Shown here piece after piece: positions 7,047-13,106 of a stretch of DNA of 13,106 bases. Location: assembly GCA_023443145.1 (NCBI GenBank), contig JAEZVS010000169.1, forward strand, positions 1 through 13,106, in the 5' to 3' direction. Below the pieces are notes generated by a model that did not search any database, had not been told where the DNA came from, and saw only the letters and a list, made by a program, of their open reading frames with translations. The DNA is from Bacillota bacterium. GTDB lineage: Bacteria > Bacillota > Peptococcia > Peptococcales > Peptococcaceae. A program made the translations under genes and the position numbers. How positions within the stretch are numbered: position 1 is the first letter of the stretch; the number at the start of each line of letters is the position of its first letter.

Positions 7047-8948
7047 ATGGTGGTTTTACAAGCAGAGCACTTGACAAAATCCTATATTGCAACCCCTATA
7101 TTCAAAGATGTGAGTTTTACCATCAATGAACGTGACCGCGTTGGACTTGTAGGGGCAAATGGTGCTGGTAAAACCACGCTTTTCGAGTGCATCACAGGGG
7201 AATTGAGCTATGATTCCGGTCAGATTTATCAATCTGCACAAGTTGAGATTGGCTATCTGGCACAGCATATTACATCTGTCTATGAAGGAACTTTATTTAC
7301 AGTTGTCATGGCTGCTTTTCACGATGTGTTGGATAAGCGGGAAGAGCTTAATCATTTGGAAGAAGCCATGAGTTCCACATCGGGTAAGGCGCTGGAAGAC
7401 ATATATGATCTTTATGCACGGAAAACGGAAGCTTATGAGAGAGCCGGAGGATATACGTTAGAAAGTCGTGCTAAGGGAATTATACGTGGTTTAGGATTTT
7501 CTGAGGAAGATATGAACCGTCCCATTACATCCTTTAGCGGCGGCGAGCGTGCACGGGTTGAGCTGGCCAAATTATTGGTGCGCGAACCTGCTCTCTTGGT
7601 TTTAGATGAGCCCACCAACCATTTGGATATAAAAGCTGTGTTGTGGTTGGAGAATCATTTAAAAAATTATCCCGGTACGATATTTATGATATCGCATGAT
7701 CGCTATTTCTTGGATCAGGTGACCAATCGCATATTTGAATTATCCAACCAAAGACTGAAAACTTACAACGGAAATTACAGCAATTATCAAAAGCGAAAGA
7801 CGGAAGATGAGTTGGTGCAACATCGTCATTTTATTCAGCAGCAAAAACTTATAAAAAAAGAATCGGCTTTCATAGACCGTTATCGTGCCGGTAATAAAAG
7901 CAAGCAAGCGCGTGGTAGAGAAAAGCGGCTGGCGAGGCTTTCGCGTATTGACGACGTGGTTCAAGAAGATCGTATCCATATTCGTAAGCAACAGCTGGAA
8001 CAATCATCTTTAAAGATTTTAAGTGTGCGTCATTTGAGCAAACACTTTGGAAGTAAAACGGTTTTACTTGATGTGTCTTTTGAAGTGGAGCGTGGAGATA
8101 AAATTGGCATTGTCGGTCCCAACGGTGCCGGCAAATCTACCCTATTGAAGGTTTTAACAGGGGATTTGCCCATGGATGATGGAGAGGTGCAATATGGTGC
8201 TCACATCAACAGCGCATATTATGATCAGCAACTGACTCTATTAGACGAAAACGCCACCGTGCTGGAGCAAATCTTATATCATACTGATTTGGATTTACCG
8301 CAGACCATCTCCGAGCTCGCTCGCATGATGTTTTATCAGGAAGATTGGGAAAAAAAGATCGGCGATTTGTCAGGTGGAGAAAAGGCGCGCATGCTTTTGC
8401 TCTTAATTCTTTTGAAAAATCCTAATGTTATTTTGATGGATGAACCCACCAATCATTTGGATATTCGCTCTAAGTCCATTATGGAAGACTACCTAAAAAA
8501 TTATGAAGGCACACTAATTATAGTGTCGCATGATCGCTTTTTTTTAGATCAGATTTCTAATAAAACCTTTGAGCTTGAGCACGGTCACCTTCATATATAT
8601 CCGGGCAATTACACGTATTACAAATATAAAAAAGAAGAGCTTTTGTTAAAAAACCTACAGGAAGCTGCAACCCCAAAAACATCATCAACACCAAAGGTTT
8701 TAAAGAAAAATACGCATAGTAAAAGCAAACTCAAGGCCGAGAAAGCTCAACTTGAAAGCGAAATAGAAAAATTGGAAGATGAGCTGACTTCAGCCAAAGG
8801 CCTATTAAGTGGTAATGCAAGTGAAGATAGTGTTGTGGACTATCAAGCATTGGCCGATCAAATTGATAGAATAGATAAGATGCTTTCCGATTATTACGAA
8901 GCCTGGGAAATATGCATGAATAAGATGGAGGAACTGGATCATGTTTAA
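7047..8948 (+). CDS. ABC-F ATPase, YdiF/Uup-like ribosome-associated factor
   Basis: Soluble protein with two ABC ATPase domains and no membrane segment, hence ABC-F rather than a transporter. Domain 1: Walker A GANGAGKTT (36-44), signature FSGGE (163-167), DEPTNHLD (187-194), SHDR (216-219). Domain 2: GPNGAGKST (357-365), LSGGE (441-445), DEPTNHLD (465-472), SHDR (494-497). Between them is a charged helical linker (about 245-315, with KQARGREKRLARL), the P-site tRNA interaction motif region that reaches towards the peptidyl-transferase centre in ABC-F proteins. A lysine-rich tail and coiled coil (about 560-633) resemble YdiF of Bacillus and the Uup C-terminal domain. At 633 aa it matches YdiF in size and overall pattern, so a housekeeping translation factor is more likely than an antibiotic-protection protein, though this is inference. 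AGGAGGA (7034-7040) is a near-perfect ribosome binding site. Confidence 0.93.
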   Translation: MVVLQAEHLTKSYIATPIFKDVSFTINERDRVGLVGANGAGKTTLFECITGELSYDSGQIYQSAQVEIGYLAQHITSVYEGTLFTVVMAAFHDVLDKREELNHLEEAMSSTSGKALEDIYDLYARKTEAYERAGGYTLESRAKGIIRGLGFSEEDMNRPITSFSGGERARVELAKLLVREPALLVLDEPTNHLDIKAVLWLENHLKNYPGTIFMISHDRYFLDQVTNRIFELSNQRLKTYNGNYSNYQKRKTEDELVQHRHFIQQQKLIKKESAFIDRYRAGNKSKQARGREKRLARLSRIDDVVQEDRIHIRKQQLEQSSLKILSVRHLSKHFGSKTVLLDVSFEVERGDKIGIVGPNGAGKSTLLKVLTGDLPMDDGEVQYGAHINSAYYDQQLTLLDENATVLEQILYHTDLDLPQTISELARMMFYQEDWEKKIGDLSGGEKARMLLLLILLKNPNVILMDEPTNHLDIRSKSIMEDYLKNYEGTLIIVSHDRFFLDQISNKTFELEHGHLHIYPGNYTYYKYKKEELLLKNLQEAATPKTSSTPKVLKKNTHSKSKLKAEKAQLESEIEKLEDELTSAKGLLSGNASEDSVVDYQALADQIDRIDKMLSDYYEAWEICMNKMEELDHV

Positions 8949-11433
8949 ACCTGAACTGCTCGCGCCTGCTGGTGATCTTGAAACACTGAAGATTGCGGTG
9001 GATCACGGTGCCGATGCGGTCTACTTCGGCGCAGAAAAATTCAGCGCCCGTGCATATGCTAAAAACTTTACATTAAAAGATATAAAGGAGGGTGTTCAGT
9101 ATTGTCACAATCGAGGGGTTAAAGCCTATTGTGCCGTCAACACCTTACTTTTTAATGATGAAGTGTCAGAAGCCATTGAACTTTTATATGACCTGTCATG
9201 CGCACAGGTGGATGCGGTGATTGTACAGGATGTGGGCCTGGCTTCTCTTATTCGAGATCATGTGCCTCAGCTTTCTCTTCATGGGTCCACACAAATGGTC
9301 ATACATAATAAAGAAGGGGTAGAGGCCCTGCGTCAATTTGGATTTGAGCGTGTTGTCTTAAGCCGAGAATGCTCACTAGAAGATATTAAAGGAATTCGAG
9401 GAGCAACGGACATTGAACTGGAAGTTTTTATTCATGGCGCCCTCTGCGTTTGCTACTCCGGACTTTGTCAATTAAGCAGCTTTAATGGAGGAAGAAGCGG
9501 TAATCGCGGCAATTGTGCTCAGCCGTGCCGGCATAGATATCAGTTGACAAACGATAAGGGACGGATTTTGGATCATGGACATTTGTTGAGCCCAAAAGAT
9601 TTGGAAACATACGACTATGTTCCTGATCTTATTCAGACAGGCATACATTCCTTTAAAATTGAAGGGCGAATGAAAAAACCTGAGTATATTGCTGCAGTGA
9701 CGGATGTATATCGTCGGCGTATTGATGGTTATTTTGAAGGGAGACGTCCATCAGTCGATTCTGATAAAAATATGTTGGCTCAAGCCTTTAACCGTGGGGG
9801 ATTCAGCTCCGGGCATTTGTTTGGTCGTGTGGATGATCGGTTTATTTCAAAAAGATCACCCAAGAACCAAGGTGTGAAAATTGGCTGTGTAACAAATGTA
9901 AAAGGCAAGGCCATCGATGTGATGCTGGAAGCAGATATTCAGGCAGGCGACGGTTTTGTCATAAAAAATGACGACGATCAAGATATACTGGCAGGATACT
10001 TTTCAAATTGTTTTGTGAATGGCGAGAAAACATCTAAGGGACAAAAAGGAGAGACAATCAGACTGTTATCGTCTCATACTCTGTCTTGGGATAAAAGAGA
10101 CTGCGCTTGGTTATATAAAACATATGACCATTCTATGAGTAAAGCACTTCTGCAAAAACCGGAAAAAATTAGGCAAGAACTGTTTCAAACCTTAAATGTA
10201 CACTTGAATATATATATTGGTGCACCGATCTCAGCTGCAGTGACTGTTCAAGAAACTGGCAAGACAGTCTATGTGACAAGTGATTATGTGATTCAGAAAG
10301 CAGAAAATCAGCAGACCAATCAAGAGCAGATTAAAGAGCAGTGGGCACGTCTGGGCGGCGTTCCCTTCTGTTTGGGCAAGGTTACTTTAGAAGGCGACGA
10401 TGGTTTTTTTATCCCTAAAAGTGTGCTCAATAGTTTGAGGCGAGATGCTATTCAGCTGATTTTGGAACCGATACATTCTTTAGATGAAAAAGAAACCTTT
10501 ATAGAGCGCATATTTGACGATCTGGATCATATTCCCCCTCAATTGAAAATGTGGCCCTCTCCAAAAATTTCGGTTCATGTATCCTCTCTTGAACAGGGAC
10601 TGATTGCGTTGCAGCAGAAAGCAGATGAAATTATTTATGACTTATCGGCCAAAGGAGCCGGTAGGGAGGCAGATAAAGTAATATCAGCACTTTTTGCTGC
10701 ATCTTCCGATCAACAATCGGTGTCCGTATCGGCTCCGGCTGTGCTGCATGAAGTGCAAATGAAGGATATGGTCTCACGATTGGAAAAAGCGGCTCGGTTA
10801 GGTGTGACCACCTGTCATGTGGGCCATTTGGGTATTCATCAATATCTTAAAAATACAGACCTTTTCTCTCATTTAGCGGCAGATTATACGTTGAACGCCA
10901 CCAATGATTTAACTTTACGTGAGTGGATGCGTCAAGGATTTGGAGAAGCGCTTATTTCGCCGGAAATGAGTCGAGAGCAGTTGTCGGATCTTTCCATGAT
11001 TGGAAATTTGCCGTTAGGTATCATTGTTTTCGGCTCTTACCCTCTGATGATATCTGCCTATTCGGTTCTGCAGAGCCATTTGGAAAACAGCGGGTCAAAT
11101 ATGACGGATAAGCTGTATTTAAAAAGCCACACCGATCATCAACTAACACTTATAGAGGACGATTATGGTCGGATGCTTATTTTTGATGAAAGCGTATTAT
11201 CACTCTATGCTTTAATAGACGATGTGTTTGATCTGTCTTTCGATGTATGGCGCATAGAAGCGAGGACATTTTTACCGGATGCGGTTCGGGTGTCTGTGCA
11301 ATCTTTTGTAGAAGCTCGGCAACGGCTTCAGACAGGTCAAGCTGGTACATCTTCTCATGGGCTTAAGCAATTACAACACATGATTAAGAAGCCGTTTGTA
11401 AATGAACAATTCAAACGAGGGATTCGCCAATGA
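8941..11433 (+). CDS. U32 family protein with DUF3656, RlhA-like (probable RNA hydroxylation enzyme)
   Basis: Long member (830 aa) of the family historically called peptidase U32. It opens with PELLAPAGDLETLKIAVDHG. The family signature EVFIHGALCVCYSGLCQLS (161-179) is followed by NRGNCAQPCR (188-197), giving four candidate iron-sulfur ligands: Cys169, Cys176, Cys192 and Cys196. A DUF3656 domain spans about 388-508. E. coli RlhA, which also carries DUF3656, is needed for 5-hydroxycytidine at C2501 of 23S rRNA. Other relatives (TrhP, UbiU) also carry out prephenate-linked or oxygen-independent hydroxylations, so RNA hydroxylation is likelier than proteolysis. E. coli RlhA is shorter (about 650 aa). 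The extra C-terminal part (about 541-720) looks like a diverged repeat of the N-terminal barrel without its cysteines. The gene overlaps the ABC-F gene by 8 nt and mutS2 by 4 nt. GGAGG at 8927-8931 supports the start. Confidence 0.9.
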   Translation: MFKPELLAPAGDLETLKIAVDHGADAVYFGAEKFSARAYAKNFTLKDIKEGVQYCHNRGVKAYCAVNTLLFNDEVSEAIELLYDLSCAQVDAVIVQDVGLASLIRDHVPQLSLHGSTQMVIHNKEGVEALRQFGFERVVLSRECSLEDIKGIRGATDIELEVFIHGALCVCYSGLCQLSSFNGGRSGNRGNCAQPCRHRYQLTNDKGRILDHGHLLSPKDLETYDYVPDLIQTGIHSFKIEGRMKKPEYIAAVTDVYRRRIDGYFEGRRPSVDSDKNMLAQAFNRGGFSSGHLFGRVDDRFISKRSPKNQGVKIGCVTNVKGKAIDVMLEADIQAGDGFVIKNDDDQDILAGYFSNCFVNGEKTSKGQKGETIRLLSSHTLSWDKRDCAWLYKTYDHSMSKALLQKPEKIRQELFQTLNVHLNIYIGAPISAAVTVQETGKTVYVTSDYVIQKAENQQTNQEQIKEQWARLGGVPFCLGKVTLEGDDGFFIPKSVLNSLRRDAIQLILEPIHSLDEKETFIERIFDDLDHIPPQLKMWPSPKISVHVSSLEQGLIALQQKADEIIYDLSAKGAGREADKVISALFAASSDQQSVSVSAPAVLHEVQMKDMVSRLEKAARLGVTTCHVGHLGIHQYLKNTDLFSHLAADYTLNATNDLTLREWMRQGFGEALISPEMSREQLSDLSMIGNLPLGIIVFGSYPLMISAYSVLQSHLENSGSNMTDKLYLKSHTDHQLTLIEDDYGRMLIFDESVLSLYALIDDVFDLSFDVWRIEARTFLPDAVRVSVQSFVEARQRLQTGQAGTSSHGLKQLQHMIKKPFVNEQFKRGIRQ
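8950..9468 (+). other. U32 internal repeat, copy 1 (cysteine-bearing half)
   Basis: Residues 4-176 of the U32 protein. Landmarks are PELLAPAGDLETL, the strand DAVIVQDVG followed by LSLHGSTQM, then GFERVVLSRECSLEDI and EVFIHGALC. This copy carries cluster cysteines 169 and 176; the other two (192, 196) lie just beyond it. The matching order of segments in copy 2 is described at that entry. Confidence 0.5.
10561..11076 (+). other. U32 internal repeat, copy 2 (diverged, no cluster cysteines)
   Basis: Residues 541-712. They follow copy 1 segment by segment: PKISVHVSSLEQGLIAL against PELLAPAGDLETLKIAV; GVTTCHVGHLGIHQYL against VDAVIVQDVGLASLI; LAADYTLNATNDLTLREW against LSLHGSTQMVIHNKEGVE; GFGEALISPEMSREQL against GFERVVLSRECSLEDI; GIIVFGSYPLMISAY against EVFIHGALCVCYSG. 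The cysteines of the last segment are gone, and the only Cys in this half is Cys625. Aligned by eye; not scored. Confidence 0.5.
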
Positions 11434-13106
11434 AGACATTCAACACGATTGCAACTGAAAAAACGCGCCAAAAACTGGGCTATAACACTGTCATTGAGCT
11501 GCTTGCAGCTGAATGTACGTCATCACTCGGCAAAGCGCTTGCCGAGGCTCTGCTTCCGGTAAATAATGCTGAATCGGTGCGACAGGCGCAAATACAGACT
11601 TCAGAAGCTCTTTTTGTGCGTCGTGTTGATCCGGATATTCCTCTAGGAGGTATCATTGATATCAATGAAGTGTTGGAACGGCTGTCTTTAGGTGGCAGCT
11701 GCGAAGGTCAAGATTTTCTGTCCATTTTAGATGGACTGTATGCTTCTCGCCGTTTACATGTGTTTTTTACGGAGCGACATAAAGATAGTGATATCCCGAC
11801 GTTAAAGAATATGGCAGAGAATTTACGAGTGATGGATGTGTTAGAAAAAGATATTGCGCGAAAAATTTCTGATGATGGGCATGTACGTGACCGCGCTTCT
11901 GAAAAACTTCATAGTTTGCGCAGCCGCATTGAACATGCTCGGCAAGATATACGCAACTACATGGATCATCTTTTACACAACGTGGAGATGGCAGATGTCT
12001 TGCAAGAAAAGATTGTCACAATGCGCAACGATCGCTTTGTTATTCCTGTGAAACAACATTATCGAAATCGTGTGCCCGGTATTGTGCACGACCAGTCTGC
12101 GAGCGGTGCAACCGTATACATTGAACCTCTGAAGGCCGTCGAAAAAACCAACGACTTGCAGGAAATGATTCATGATGAGATGCTTGAAGTGCGCAGAATT
12201 TTAAGTGAGCTGGCCGATCATACGCGCCCTTATGTAAGTGATTTAAAAGAAAATATGCGTATTTTGGCTATCATCGATTTTACCTTTGCCAAGGCGCGTT
12301 TGGCAGAAAAAATGAACGCTGTGTGTCCCGATGAAGCATCGGACGGGAGTTTTTACTTTAAAAATGCCAGACATCCCTTAATTTCCAAAAACACGGTGAT
12401 TCCCATTACGTTGGGTTTGGATGATGAAAGAAGAGCACTTATCATCACCGGTCCCAATACAGGAGGCAAAACGGTTACTTTAAAAACCTGCGGACTTTTT
12501 GTTCTCATGTATCAAGCGGGACTTCATTTGCCCTGTGACGCTCAATCGTATGCAGGACTTTTTGACCATGTGTTTGCGGACATCGGAGATGAGCAAAGTC
12601 TCGAACAGTCTTTAAGCACCTTTTCTTCCCATTTGGTGAATATACGCGAATTCTTTGATCATATAGATGAAAATACACTCGTATTATTTGATGAACTAGG
12701 CGCAGGCACCGATCCATCAGAAGGTGCAGCTCTAGCCACGGCACTTTTAGATGCGGTACTTGCAAAAAAAGGTCGGGTATTGGCCACCACCCATTATAGT
12801 GCTTTGAAAAAATACGCCTACAATAATGAATATGTAGAAAATGCCAGTGTGGAATTTGATCCAAAAACGTTGCGGCCTACCTACAAATTGCTTGTTGGCT
12901 TGGCCGGAAGCAGTAATGCATTGGAAATTGCACGTCAGATCGGTATATCAGCGGATGTTATCGATCATGCAACGCGGCTATTAAATGAAAACACCTCTGA
13001 GTCTCAAAAAATTTTGGATAATTTGGAAGCGCTGCAGTTGGAAATGACAATGAAGGAAGAGGCGCTGGATGAACTGGAAAGAGAGCTTTCTAAGAGAGAA
13101 CAAGAT
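11430..13106 (+). CDS. mutS2: MutS2 ATPase/nuclease, 5' part (runs off the window end)
   Basis: MutS-family ATPase lacking the mismatch-recognition domain of MutS. In Bacillus MutS2 is implicated in rescue of collided ribosomes, and in other bacteria in limiting recombination. The 559 codons here are open to the last base. An N-terminal core/lever region (about 1-330) includes GATVYIEPLKAVEKTNDL. The ATPase has Walker A GPNTGGKT (341-348), the STFSSHL signature (396-402), Walker B LVLFDELGAGTDP (417-429) and the TTHYSALK segment (453-460). A charged helical stretch begins near 520 and continues off the end. Full-length MutS2 is roughly 780-790 aa, so about 220 residues, including the expected Smr nuclease domain, lie outside. 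The start ATG 11430 overlaps the U32 stop (ATGA), with GAGGG at 11417-11421 as ribosome binding site. Confidence 0.96.
   Translation, partial: MKTFNTIATEKTRQKLGYNTVIELLAAECTSSLGKALAEALLPVNNAESVRQAQIQTSEALFVRRVDPDIPLGGIIDINEVLERLSLGGSCEGQDFLSILDGLYASRRLHVFFTERHKDSDIPTLKNMAENLRVMDVLEKDIARKISDDGHVRDRASEKLHSLRSRIEHARQDIRNYMDHLLHNVEMADVLQEKIVTMRNDRFVIPVKQHYRNRVPGIVHDQSASGATVYIEPLKAVEKTNDLQEMIHDEMLEVRRILSELADHTRPYVSDLKENMRILAIIDFTFAKARLAEKMNAVCPDEASDGSFYFKNARHPLISKNTVIPITLGLDDERRALIITGPNTGGKTVTLKTCGLFVLMYQAGLHLPCDAQSYAGLFDHVFADIGDEQSLEQSLSTFSSHLVNIREFFDHIDENTLVLFDELGAGTDPSEGAALATALLDAVLAKKGRVLATTHYSALKKYAYNNEYVENASVEFDPKTLRPTYKLLVGLAGSSNALEIARQIGISADVIDHATRLLNENTSESQKILDNLEALQLEMTMKEEALDELERELSKREQD

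Noticed and set aside
7071..7102. TTGACA followed by TATATT, considered as a promoter inside the ABC-F gene
   Set aside because: The spacer is about 20 nt, too long for a sigma-70 type promoter, and both elements encode conserved ABC residues.
8538..8545. Run of eight T in the ABC-F gene (similar runs at 4425-4432 in the zinc-protease gene and eight A at 6929-6936 in rlmN), considered as slippage sites
   Set aside because: All read through in frame into conserved protein sequence, with no stimulatory structure or alternative product evident; expected by chance in AT-rich coding DNA.
12505..12864. 119-codon open frame on the minus strand inside mutS2
   Set aside because: Lies wholly antisense to the ATPase domain of mutS2, contains no recognisable domain and has an unnatural composition rich in His, Leu and Arg; a shadow of the real gene.
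1..13106. Searched by eye for CRISPR repeats, tRNA genes, insertion-sequence ends, phage or toxin-antitoxin genes
   Set aside because: None found; the window is a contiguous block of housekeeping genes with consistent codon use, without visible signs of recent transfer.

Overview
This window is a compact stretch of core bacterial chromosome: nine protein genes, all on the + strand, separated by at most 29 nt or overlapping by 1 to 8 nt. There is no tRNA, rRNA, insertion sequence, CRISPR array or phage-like material, and no uninterrupted non-coding stretch longer than about 50 bases. Protein families, gene order and strong GGAGG-type ribosome binding sites point to Bacillota. The priA-def-fmt-(zinc metalloprotease)-rsmB-rlmN order is typical of Clostridia and Negativicutes. 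A U32 protein directly before mutS2 also fits that group. I lean towards a Negativicutes or clostridial anaerobe, but nothing here fixes the genus.

Layout: bases 1-51 hold a hairpin just ahead of the first gene. Next come priA (replication restart helicase), def (peptide deformylase), fmt (Met-tRNA formyltransferase), a YugP-type membrane zinc protease, rsmB (16S rRNA m5C967 methyltransferase), rlmN (23S rRNA/tRNA m2A methyltransferase), a YdiF/Uup-like ABC-F ATPase, a long U32/DUF3656 protein related to E. coli RlhA, and the first 559 codons of mutS2, which runs off the end.

How they fit together: apart from priA and the membrane protease, nearly everything acts on the ribosome or on nascent-chain ends. 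Fmt and Def put on and take off the N-formyl group. RsmB, RlmN and (by homology) the U32 protein modify rRNA near the P site and peptidyl-transferase centre. ABC-F proteins bind the ribosomal E site. MutS2 is now known in Bacillus to act on collided ribosomes as well as on DNA. The short gaps and stop/start overlaps suggest one long transcript with translational coupling. No internal promoter or terminator was convincing.

I do not see a clearly new system. The points most worth a second look are: rlmN clustered with an RlhA-like gene and an ABC-F gene; a diverged internal duplication in the U32 protein whose second copy has lost the iron-sulfur cysteines; the absence of prpC/prkC/rsgA after rlmN; and the hairpin that could cover the priA start. 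Several starts were moved from the longest ORF on ribosome-binding-site evidence (zinc protease to GTG 3943, rsmB to ATG 4622, rlmN to ATG 5977).
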